NCBI GenBank assembly: GCA_963556495.2
Contig: OY747702.1
Location: 23,611,403-23,675,402 of the forward strand
DNA from: Valencia hispanica
Lineage: Eukaryota; Chordata; Actinopteri; Cyprinodontiformes; Valenciidae
DNA length: 64,000 nucleotides
Direction of reading: 5' to 3'
The first letter of the stretch is position 1; each line of letters begins with the position of its first letter. The translations under genes were made by a program, and so were the position numbers. The notes under the pieces are model-generated. The model was not told where the DNA came from. It made no database searches and was given only the letters and a program-made list of their open reading frames with translations. Below, piece by piece: positions 47,461-64,000 of this stretch.

Positions 47461-50400
47461 TATGTTCAACCAAGTTTTTCATCTGACAAGTCTAAGAAGT
47501 CCACACCGAGAACGATTTTGCTTCAGTATATTGTTCATCTCTACTGAAAACATTGCTATGTCTATTTTTAGCAGATACATGCAGGTTTGTGGAAGAAATG
47601 TCAGGCGGCACTCTAATCAGATTTGGTTTCAATTACATTTCTGTAGTTTAGTAGTTTAAAATTTGGTAATAGCACACTTGTGTTTTCCACAACTACCAGC
47701 TGTGAAAAAAAAACCACTAAGGCGGTCTTTCATCGAGCTTATGTAATGCAACAGCGAGCACTGCTGTGTGGGAGCGTTAGATGTAACCTGCAAAGTATCC
47801 TACAGTCGTAAACAAACTTTGATCGTGCAAAGGAAAGAGGGAGGGAGTGCCGAGGCAGTGGGGTACAGGATCAGGTGCTGGTAACTGTAAATATGCTTTT
47901 ATCTGAACGGTGTTGAGTGACCAGCTCCTCACAAATGCGAGGGAGTGTCCGTGAAACTGGAAGTATTTCGAGCATCAAAAAACTGACGAGCCAGAGCTTG
48001 TACTTGTACTCCCAGGCATCTTTGGAATTTGGTTTCTCCGTCCATCCTTGTCTCAGTCCTGGTCCTGAACTGGCTGTCCACAAGGGTTTTAAATGTTCCC
48101 TTTTCACACTGAAGTGTTTCACTGAAAGGTTTTCTTGCACTGTGAGAGACCTGATTACAATATATAAAGAGACTCTTCTTGAAGTCCTCAGCATGAGGGT
48201 TTTGTTCTCCTTGTACGCTTAAGTTAAGTGGTGGTTTTGCAGCTTTGGAGAGGAGTTAGGATTGGGGTCTCACTAAAAGCTTGTTGGCCTGCTCAATATT
48301 CAAAAAAGTTAATTAATGAAAGTTTGAAACACTTTTTAGCAGAGGCAGAGAAAGGTGCATGGTTCTAAAAAGCTCCTCTCACTTCTAAACCAGCTCATCG
48401 GAGCTCCAAAGGAGGGATAAATCAAAAAACAGAACACTTTTCAATTAGACGGTAACTGTTCAAGGCTGGCATTGCTTTGATCTGTACATGAGTGTGTGTG
48501 TGTGTGAGATTTAAGGAGGTGCGTTGCATCTTGGGGCCCCTCTGCTAGTCTGGGCCGGGGTTGTAAATCTTGCTGTGTCTCCAGGTTTACTCTAGGCCCG
48601 TAAACTTGAAGGCAATTATGGAAAACAACTGGGATGCGAGATTTCTTCAGTCCCGCAGGATTTGTGGTTGCAGCCTAAATGGATTGTGGCTCTGTCTATA
48701 CCCAAAACGAATAGCTTCGCCTCGATCCACCTCGGCTCCGAGCTCAGCTTCCTGTCAAGCATCGATTGGCTTCTTGTGTGTATTTTGCACAAGGAACAAA
48801 CTTAGTAAAGAAATGAGACTGAAAATACTAGGCCCAACCTTGACCAGGGGCCATTAGGCTTTGCACATTCATTATTTATTCATGTGAAATCAAACACATT
48901 GATTCATGCACACTCAGCATGATTTGACCACAGTTACTCTTAACATGTTTTAATTGGACACAAAAGGATTTGAATAATGAACTGCACCAAAAAAAGCACT
49001 TTTTTCCAAGTGTCATATTATACTCGTCATCACTGATTATCAGGAATGGTCTCTATTATACTAGCTTATTAGTAGCCGGATGCTTCAGTGGAAAGTTTCA
49101 TATTGGGGAGGAAATGGGACCTAATGAATATAAACATGAGCAGCTTGTGCTGCTTTGATCTGGGCCTGGCTGAGAGCCCTGAATAGAGTGGGTCGGAGTT
49201 GCTGTTGCACAGCTCTCTCCCTGCCTATTTTAACCATTTACATAATTGTTATAACTGTCCTGGCCAGCAGTGTGAGGTGCTCAATAAATGTGGATTATTC
49301 TGTAAGTGAGAGGAGATACCAGAGTGGATCCAAAACAAGAACTTTGTGAAAGAGTGAAAATGCTTTAACTAAGCGGGTGTGTTGTTAGTTTGCGTTCACT
49401 GAACAAAGTGCCTTCAGGCGGGCAACAGGATAATCCGCTCATTGCTTGGGATGATCCCACATATGATCTTTGATACACAGAGAAAGCCGCCGAAGCATCC
49501 TAAACCATCTTAAGAGGTGAGGTTCAAGATTAAAGTAATGGCCATAATCTAGTTTCTGCTGCAAACAAGTTTCCGAACTTCACAGGGGATTTTTTATTTT
49601 TTTTATTCTATGCATCAAGTGAAATAACTAGTTTGATTACACTTTCAACACAGCATGCAAATGCAAGAATCCCTGAAATGCACATGGTCCTTATTCCTGT
49701 GTGAAACAGCTGCACAGGGCACAAAACACATGGGTGCAAAGTCCAGACTTGCAGCTCGATTTTTGAACATTTGCTCAATGTCATTCCCCTGTTCTTGCTC
49801 CCAACGTTTCCACTGTATTTACAGCCTTCAGAATAATATGCACACTTCTTCTCTGCATTAAATGCCGAATAAAATATTTTAGAGGTAGAAATCCTAAATA
49901 TCTTGAACAAGTGATAAATAAATAAATTACTATCTGCAGATCAATTGTGTCTGAAAGAGACTGAGAAATTCAAAGTGTATTTTTCTTAAGTAAAACAGCT
50001 TTTGAAGGCCTCCAAAACAGATATCGACATCATTGAATGAATAATAAGGAAGCATCTGCTACCACCATGTCTGAAAGCTTGTAATCGTCTATTCCTGTAA
50101 ACAGAAACTATTGTTTTATTGCTAAATATTTAGCTTCTTAGAAGGAGTAGGATGATGGATGGGGGAGCCTATTGCCAGCTATGCAGGGAAAGCGGATGAA
50201 GACCTTGAAATAAAAGAATCAAACAGGAGAAAAGCCTTGATTTCTCCTCACCCGCCCAAAACAAATTCTCTACAACTTTTGTACCAGGATTATGAAACAA
50301 TTTGAATCTCAGCTTTAAAGGAAGAGTCAACCCAAGGCTGAGGGAGGAGAACACAACACAGTTTATGCCACGGCTTCCCTATGGGTGTCAAATCAGCGGG

Positions 50401-53052
50401 CTAAACCTGAAGCAAGCCCTTCGCTTCCCCTCGGTCGTATTTATAGTTGGAAATAGAGCGTTATGCCTGTGCATGTTTTATGGTCTCCAGTGGTTTATGA
50501 CTGCTGGTGGTGTTTATGCACGGGAACAGAGAGGGTCAAAAGGGTGAAATCAATAGTGCACCTTAATGAGGTTGTCTGAAAAGAAGGGAAGGAGGGGATG
50601 TGTGGGTGATCAGAGAACTGATGGTGAGAGGAAACATAGGGGTGATCCAAAAAAAAAAAAAACTGTGCATGGTATGTGGGGGATGAAGTAGCTCTTAGGG
50701 CTTTCAGGTGGGTGTTTGAATCACTTGGCAGCTGGTTTAGTTTTATAAAATTCATCATAAATCGCTCATTGTTCGCTTACAAAATGTTAACATTCAGCTG
50801 AAACTCAAGTGACGCAGAGCTAGACTACTTGAGACACACTGAATGATTTATCAATCATTTCCCCTAATACATGAGAAAATTGTGCTGCAGAGCTTGATTA
50901 AAATGTTGGGTTATCCTCCTTTAGGGAAATGAGTTGTAGTAACCTAGTTGGATCAGAGTTACATAACAGATTTGTCATGAAAAAAACAACATGACCCTCT
51001 AGCGTCGATGCCTCACATGATCCTGTGTTCTTTTGATTTGCTCCAGGTAAAGACAGCAATAAGCTTTACAAAAAGGCTCTTTTAGCATTGTAGCTACATG
51101 AACCTTGTGTGATATCCTGTCCTTTGTGTAAAGAAGTGATTTGCATTTATTGTTCTTCCATTATGGCATTTGCATGGCGGTCCGAATGTGTGGGTTGGTT
51201 TCACCGAGTTCTTGTTGTGTTGTGAGACGGCTGTCTGCAGAGACAAACACAGCTGAGGAAACGTATGTCAGCTCACCTTTGTCCTCCAGGGACAGGCGTC
51301 TACACATACTATCAAAGGGGTAAGAAGAGGAGTTTATTTCAGCAGAGAAAGAAGGAATAATGTCTATTTCATTGTTATAGTGTGTCTTTGAAATTGCTTT
51401 AAAATATCTCAACTGCTTTATGAACTTGTACTTTTACCAAGTTTACTACTATCATTCCCATTTATAGCCTTATTTAAAACAGAAAGGTAACGATCATTAC
51501 TAGAGCTACTGAAATGTTGTAAAATATGGATTCCGATACATAAACAGAAGCAAATTATGGAAAAGAAAAAATGTAGTAATGTTTATAGAGTAGCACGTCT
51601 AACAAGTTCATATTAACTTGGCTCCTTAGCAGACATACAGCTTGTAGTTTGCCATATTTAAAGAAGCATAATCTGATAAGTGTGATTGCTGGCATTCCTT
51701 AGGTTTTCACACCACAACTCTCTTGCTTGGCTAAAAATGTCTCCAAAAAGCCAAACTTCTCTTTCATGTAAGTGGCAGGGAAAGTCTGCTGACTGGCAGC
51801 GCACAACATCAGATGGTAGAGGGGCCGAACTTTATTACTCTATGCTCCATGCAGTGGGAGATAACACCAGTCACATTGACACTTTCTCTGGCATCCCATT
51901 AAAAGAACTTTAAACAGTAGAAACATACAAAATATCATGCTTTGAAAATTAACATCCCCAAAAAAGTTGTAACACATTCTTCTTAACATTGTCTTTAAAT
52001 CTAATTATTTCCTCTAATCCTTTTTGCACCTTGTTAAAGCTTAATGGCAATAGTGCCAAGAAAACAAAAGATGGGTTCAGAAAAAAGCAAAAAAATGGCT
52101 CATCTGCTGGTTTATCAACTGTCTTATTTAATAGCAAATAGCATTGGCAACAGTCTGAAAGAAAGAAAAAAAGGACTGTAAATATGGCTCATCCTGAGTA
52201 GTAACTAATTCAGCTGTCTTCTTGCTGCGGGACAATAAAAAGAAAAACAATGAGCTAATTGCTGGGCTTAGTTACCAGGCCAACTAATGTAAGCAATGCA
52301 AGCCACTAACAACACTAAACATGTTCACAAATACAGTACTGTCTGAGAGAATGATTTAATGAGATCAGTGCACATAAACTCTGATTACTGCAACTAGTTC
52401 ATTTTTTATATGTGGCAGCCATATTGGATTTTGAAAGGGGTTTGTGAGGAGTTTGAATTTCAAGGGTGTTATCATTAGGTTGTTGTTTTTTACGTTGAAG
52501 TCGAAAATATGCTGTTTGCAAAAAGAACCTATGACTTAATTACAACCGTTCTTTCATTTCTTTTTGACCATTGCACATGTGACCTCAGCAGCCATTGGTC
52601 ATACTTCACACAATGATGTTGCATACGGTCATCTTCGGAAGGCCCCTTGTAGATCTTCCTTGGTTGTTACTGAACTGGGATTTTATTTCCCAAATTTTAA
52701 ATATTTCATTTGCTGATTACACTAGATCAAGAGAAAACTGGGTGATTTCAATCTTTGGCAGAGGAAATGTTAAATTCTAATTATGTTTTCAAAGTTTTCT
52801 CTGAGAAGCTCTTTCCCAAATATTAGATTTCTGTTTGCATCTTTCCTTTACTGATTATAATCTTCTACTGCAGCTTGACGATGTTCTGAATCATCAAACA
52901 CAGGGCATATAATTTGTTTGGTGGAGCCAAGCATGCCTCAGCAGAAAGTTCATAATGTTATCTTTGAACAAATGCTTCATCATGGTCTTATTGTTCACTT
53001 TAACCAGTCCCACCTTTTTCAGTAATCAACCTGTTTCTGTCTTCTTCCACAG
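47461..53052. other. Stretch before the n4bp3 coding exons, no gene recognised
   Basis: Contains a short (GT)n at about 48491-48507 and several overlapping open frames on both strands near 47.9-48.2 kb that lack homology. Probably part of the first n4bp3 intron. Confidence 0.45.
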
Positions 53053-53085
53053 ATCTCTTTACCTCCCTTCAGTGTCTTGTAATCA

Positions 53086-58451
<5,366 letters not shown>

Positions 58452-61400
58452 ATGTGACACACTTGTTTGCAATGCAAACTGTTTGGCTAAAGCATGATCT
58501 GCCTAAGAAAAAAATGAGACACAAAAAAACTGAAATTCAGAGTATGAAAAAAATGATTTACCAGGTCAAAATCCTACACAATTGACTACATTTCAGATCA
58601 GTATGTGCTGCCCTGCTGCTGGATTTAGCTGAGGTATAATGTCAGAAGTGAAACCGCACAAACGATCTAAACAAAAGGTTTACAAAATATAACTGTTCAA
58701 AACCTTTGATCCTCGAAGCCCAATAAGGAATAACCATAACATTTTTGTTCCGTTTTTACTTGGCACATACAAATGACGTATTTACACAAATCCAGCTTGG
58801 AATTTCTTAAAAATTGGGAGTAAAAGATGGACGTGTTAAACTTAAAAAAAAAAATTAAGTTGCTCAGAAACCTTTGACAATCTTAAATGGGTACATATGG
58901 AATCATATTTTCTTATGTATTTTCAGTATTCTGCTGGTACAAAAATGCCTAATCAGTTCCTGTCTGATCCCCTCTGCTTCTGCACCTTGATTGTATTATG
59001 GACCCTTTTCCTGCAAAAGACTGGCCCTGCAACATCCTTCTGGACATGTTCCCGCTAACGCTCGTCTGTGCCCTGCATTATCCTCAGCAGAATAACTGCA
59101 AACTGCAAAATCACAGGAAGACCACTCCCTGAGACTTTTTTTTTTTTTTATGAGCTTATTGTTGATTGGATCTTGACCATACCAAAGCATTCATTTAGTG
59201 AGGTCCCTAGAAATGCAACAAGCAACTGGCTGTTGACCAGAATTTGTTTGACTGGCTGGTTGGAAACTAAAAAGTTCAATCTTTGGTGTGGAAGTTGTTA
59301 CTGAGTGAAAAAAGCTCAAAGTAGCTAGTTTTAGGATCCGAGTTGTTTATCAAAGGCGCATGCTTGCTGCTTTTGCACCTCCTACTTCTGCAGTTTTACT
59401 TAAGTTTACACAACATTTTCAGATAGGAATAGATGCCTGTCTGCCACAGGATGTTAAGTTGTTCCCACCCTGGGGAAATTTTGTTCAACTCATGATGGAG
59501 CGAACTGACCTGAAGCCAACTTCAGCAGATGCCATGAAGGCTGAACACATTTCAAATAAAAAGGAACGATCTAAAAAAAATTTTTTTATTAGCAGTCAGA
59601 GGTTTACAAAACCCAGACACCAATCTCTGACCGCTGCTTCCCCACTTATGATTCTGGGCTGGTTTATTGTGTGCAGAAAGATCCCTGCTGTCGTCTTTCA
59701 GCTGAATTCATGTAAAAACGCTGCTTTTCTGGGATTGCTACAGAAGAAAGAAAATATGTCTGGTGCACATCTCGCATTGGGTCTCCTTTCAGGTGAGATC
59801 CACAAATGTTGTACATAGCTGCACTTTTCATGCAATTCGCCTTTTGTGGTTGTACTCCAAAGAGACTGTTGTCTTAAAACTGTGAAATCTGTCGACTTCC
59901 ACATTGTTTGATTGCAGTAAAAGCAACCGCAAGTTGTTTATAAAGGTTAAATTAGTACTCCCAAATGCATGACTGAAGTAAAAAGTTGTATTCTTTCCCA
60001 ATTAAAATACACTCAAAAGCCAGCTTTCTGTTGATCTTTGAATATACTGTGACTTGTCGACTTACTGGAATTAAAATGTATAGAATAAACAAATCGTTGA
60101 TTTGCATTTATTGTGGAGAAGTTAGTCTGAACTTATCAGCTAGAAACCAGGATTCTGGTTTGGGTGTTCAAGTATCAGTAGTAGCATTGCTCAAAGCCAG
60201 AGCGAGAAGCTTTATGGGTAACAAGTGTTGGCATTTTGGACTAATGCAGCTTTTAGAGGCCAAGTCTTGGATACATTCTTCTCACATAACATCTTCTGGT
60301 TGAAAAAGTGAAAAGAGGTGGAAGGTCCGCTGAAACGGAAATCAGATTTCTCTGCGGCAAAGGACAAAACAACGCTCTTAATTTGGAAGATGCAAATAGA
60401 GCTTAATGCCACAGAAATCTTGGTACAAATAAAGGTTTAAGATTCTTTTTTTTCCTAATATAAATGTGCTGTGGATAACAAAACCCGTGTGAGGGCAAAT
60501 AAAAACAGTACAAAAGAGCATGAGCGAGTTGGTATTGCAGGTTTGTTTTATGCAGGGTCTTAATCTGAACAGATACAAGCTCCGCTGACTCACGTGGCCC
60601 TTAGCCCGGCATTTAAAGCATTATATAAACTGGGGATTAATATAACTGCACTGCTCCAGAGAGGCTGAGTGATTTACTGAAGTGGGATGAGAAAAGACTC
60701 TTATCTCACATGTTTTTCACTCTGTGGGAGTGTTGGATTCCATCACTACTGTTTATCCAAAAAACTGTAATGATGGTTGAATCTTGGGATATTTTTTTTT
60801 TCTCATCAGCTAAAGTAGTCCTGCTCCAGTTGAAAGTCAAAATCCTCAAAATTTCAAGACATTTTTTTTCAGCAAATTGTGAAAATGTAGCACCAGTGTC
60901 ACCAAGTGGTGATTGAAAATAAAGGGACGTTTGTGGCTTTTCAAAGTGGAAGCAGTCCTCCAAAACTGACTGGAGTATATTATTTTTTTTATTTTTGAAT
61001 ATCAGATGCAAATATATGAAACATGTTAGCGGATAAATATTTACAGTAAAGGTTGCATAAACACACAAAAGCAGGAAATGCAAAACATTTAGCAAAAATT
61101 AGAGGACCGGAGTATACAACGGAGGGAGACTGAAAGAAGCGGTGAATGATTGTCAACCAAGTGAGGGGGGAAAAAGTTGCTCTTAAACGGTCGGTGTGTG
61201 TGTGTGTGTGTGTGTGGGGGGGGGGAGGGGGTCGATGCTGGTGCAGTGGTTTGTTGAATAAACTTGCCTCACAATAATGTGAGGTGACATCACCATGTCA
61301 GGGAGGGCGCCGGGAACCTGCGCCAGCTCTGCACACACTGTGCTGCACATCCAGCTGCCTTCACACCTCCTCCAAATGTAACCTTACACATGAAAGACTG

Positions 61401-62756
61401 AATATGTACAAACTCCAGCAACTCCCACAACTATTAGCGTCAACTGGGTAAAATGTAATATATGACTCCTTATATAAATGTACATTTTATTTTTAACACT
61501 TAATGTAAAGTGTTGTATGAGTTATTACCGTAAACCCTGAGGAAATGTGAAGGTCTTACTGTTGCTACCCTGACTCGAACAGAGGCATTCTTGAGTAAAT
61601 ATATGAAACAACAGCCACAATGACCAGAAGACTTACCCACCCACCACAAGTAAAACTTCACAAGCCCACAGTCACTGCAAGTCATACTATAAGGCTACCA
61701 TCACACCAATTTACATCTCCAAATCACATGGCGTGCTAGCGTAGGATACACAGACTGAAGCGATGGCACGAGTGAAGTAGGCTTTTGAGTCACTATATCT
61801 TTAAAGTTAAGCGATAGTGCTGATTAACTGTGTTGCTGTGCAAGGTAACTACTTTACATGAGGTGGTGGTGAAGCAAAATAGGAACAGAACACATTTCAC
61901 AGTAGTACACTGTATATTTTTGTTTGCTTTTTTGTCACTTTTGTTAAATACACACACAGAACAAGACAAATGGCTTCTAGAATGAGGGAAATAAAATATT
62001 GCTGGTGCAGTCAAGTCACAGAAGAAAAACAAAAGAAAGCTGTTCCAACCGCTGAGGAATTCATCGTTTTTACTCATCAACCAGCAGTGGCTTTTGGGCT
62101 ATGTGAGGCCATTAGTACAACAGGGGAGGAGCCACAATCAACAGTTCAATTAAAGGGAGATCGCCACACTTTGACTTCCTCTTAACCAGGATAAAACAAG
62201 CATTCAGTGGAGTTTGCTACTCTGTGGGTTATCTCATAAGTAATACAAGCTTATCACCATCCTGAAAGCAGACTCTACCTATCTATACCATTTACTCCAA
62301 ACACTACATCCATTTATAATTATCCCTCTGCTTTTAAATAAAAAGAAAAACTTGTCCAACTCAAAAAGTCAAAAAAGCAACAACAACAAAAACCCAACTA
62401 AACAATTGAAAGTAATACATATGATAAGCCTATAACTCTGCAGGCATTAAATGAATTTCTATGAATGATCGTTTTTCAGAGGTGCTTGTTCATGAAGACA
62501 ATCTGATCGACTCTTCACTCTACTACAAGCTGTCGTTCAACCAACCGTGCAGGACTTGTATGCTATGCAAAGTTGGAGGGTCCGAGGTGGGTTGCAGGAC
62601 TGCCGAGGCCGTCGGGAGGAGCACTGGGATAAAACCTTAATGCTTACAATAAACAGGCCGAGAGGCCAGGGAAAGAGGACAAGGGCCAGAGCAAAGGATC
62701 CTGGACATTCAAAGAGCTCCAGGTAACTTCATCCTTGACGAGGAGAGTGTATGGTA
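58452..62756. other. Interval between the convergent genes n4bp3 and rmnd5b
   Basis: Holds the 3' untranslated regions of both genes. Possible polyadenylation signals: AATAAA at 59555-59560 for n4bp3, and AATAAA on the minus strand at 61486-61491 for rmnd5b; neither is certain. A (GT)n then G-rich tract lies at 61195-61230. A 152-codon frame at 59360-59818 has no recognisable domain. Confidence 0.5.
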
Positions 62757-64000
62757 TCAAAAGTAGATCTGCTTGGCATGGGACGGGTTCTGCTCCATGG
62801 GGCAGTAAGGGCATTTCAACCTGCAGGGGGAGAACAAAAGCATGTTTAATTACTGCTCAGTGGTCAACTTCAGACCATCTTTTCAAGCAAGTGAGAATCC
62901 CCTGCAGAAATATTCACACCCCAGAGAGCTTTTGGACATTTTGTCTTACTACAACCTCCAAATTCATTGTATTCGATTGAGATTGTAAGAAATACGCCGA
63001 CAAGGACAAAGTTATTGTAACAGTTCAGAGCTCAATTTTAAAAAGTAAGTATAGTCAACTTGTGTGCAGTTTAATGTCAGCATAAATCCAGTTGTTCTTT
63101 GAAGGCTTTTGAGGTTTGCTAGGGAATATTAGTGAAGAAAAAGTATGATGAAGACCAAGGAACACAGTAGACAGGTCAGAGATAGAGGGGTTTAAAGCAG
63201 GGTTAGGTTAATAAAACAATATCCAAAGCTTTGAACATCCACCAAAGGTTCAATAAATGATCTGAAAATGGAAACTGTAGACATGGCGATCCACCAAAAA
63301 TGAGTGAGCAAGGAGAGCATAAAACCAAGGAAGAATCCAAGAGGCCTATCGTAACAGTTGGAGGGGCTGCAGAGAATCAAAACTTAGGTAGGATAAGCTC
63401 AAAAGAGAGGAAAGCTCTTATTTAATGAAAGCTAGAAGTAGTCCTGGAACAAAATCCACCAAGAGTCTGCAAACAACTTGAGACTGGGGCAAACGTTTAC
63501 GTTCCAGCAGGACAACGTTGAACATGCAACCGCTATAAAATGATTTAAGTCAAAACAATTTCATGTGTTAAACTAATTCAGCCAATTTCCAGACCTAATG
63601 GTCAGACTTGCACACTAATTTTCATAGATACTCGCCATCCAATCTGAATGAGTGTCTTGAAGAATGAAGACTGATACAGTAATGTGTGAAAATGTGAAAA
63701 GGGTCAAGTGTTAAAATGTTTTTCCAAGGCCATTATTTTAACCTACTTCCCAGCATTGGTGAGTTTGTTGAGTGCATCTCTGGAAATGACGTGGCCACAG
63801 ATGAGCTTCATGGGAGGATTGCTCTCTGAGGTCTGCTGCCGAAGAATCGGGCAGGCAAACACTGAGTGGTACCAGCACTTCTTGCCCAGGTCAATTTCGA
63901 TCTCCAGGTAGAGACAGAAAGATAAATAACTGAAAGCTCACACAGGGTGAAGACAAGGTGATAAACCAAAATGTAAAACAGGACTTACAGGGAGCTCATC
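62757..64000 (-). CDS. rmnd5b: RMND5B, C-terminal exons (gene continues past right edge)
   Basis: RING-type subunit of the CTLH (GID) E3 ubiquitin ligase, partner of MAEA. Minus-strand exons: last 12 bases of one exon at 63989-64000 (DELP, donor GTAAGT), 63747-63901 and 62757-62820. Phases match across both introns. The visible 75 residues include [36 protein letters not shown] and [12 protein letters not shown], the unusual RMND5 RING with its Cys and His ligands present, ending AKQIYF and [13 protein letters not shown] and MEQNP fit RMND5B better than RMND5A. The gene converges on n4bp3, its neighbour on human 5q35 too. The last intron holds a Tc1 relic. Confidence 0.92.
62905..63685 (+). 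mobile_element. Tc1 relic in the last rmnd5b intron
   Basis: Tc1 wording in the opposite direction to rmnd5b: GATGAAGACCAAGGAACACA, TTTAAAGCAGGGTTAGGTTA and GTTCCAGCAGGACAACG. Many small deletions and stops; no open transposase. Confidence 0.75.

Noticed and set aside
47871..48222. Overlapping frames of about 100 codons on both strands
   Set aside because: No homology on either strand; overlapping antisense frames of this size occur by chance.
59360..59818. 152-codon plus-strand frame after n4bp3
   Set aside because: Lies in the probable 3' untranslated region; no recognisable domain or conserved motif.

Overview
The window is nuclear DNA from a teleost fish. The genes have vertebrate-style introns with GT/AG borders, and the repeats are fish-type: Tc1 transposons at several stages of decay, LINEs with GGAT tails, and Harbinger-like and hAT-like MITEs. 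The species cannot be told from the sequence; a percomorph is likely but that is an inference. I rebuilt four protein genes exon by exon, checking reading phase across every splice junction.

Left part (1-24.8 kb): slc7a2 (cationic amino acid transporter CAT-2, 11 coding exons, 610 aa, + strand, 5431-15080) is followed in the same direction by pdgfrl (PDGF-receptor-like secreted Ig protein, 7 coding exons, 390 aa, 18407-24548). This pair is also adjacent on human 8p22. slc7a2 introns hold a decayed 1.46-kb Tc1 element and MITEs. The gap between the two genes holds a GGAT-tailed LINE fragment and a worn LINE reverse-transcriptase relic.

Middle part (24.8-53 kb): no protein gene was recognised. 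It holds many nested transposon relics. These include a TIR-bounded, THAP-associated transposon (33060-35242) that carries an unrecognised 102-aa ORF and is itself invaded by a 645-bp foldback element. There is also a minus-strand LINE with a recognisable reverse transcriptase. A candidate 5' exon for n4bp3 lies near 26.1-26.24 kb, which would make most of this stretch the first intron of n4bp3.

Right part (53-64 kb): n4bp3 (NEDD4-binding protein 3, 9 coding exons, 640 aa, + strand) converges on the last exons of rmnd5b (RING subunit of the CTLH/GID ubiquitin ligase, - strand, running off the right edge). These two are neighbours on human 5q35.

The genes do not form a pathway. slc7a2 imports arginine and lysine, pdgfrl is an extracellular Ig protein, and n4bp3 and rmnd5b are each linked to ubiquitin ligases through different complexes. 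I found no CRISPR array, no rRNA or tRNA gene, and no convincing new molecular system. The most unusual items are the nested THAP element with its unknown ORF, an n4bp3 intron made almost wholly of a Tc1 copy, and the apparent presence of only the A-type alternative exon in slc7a2.
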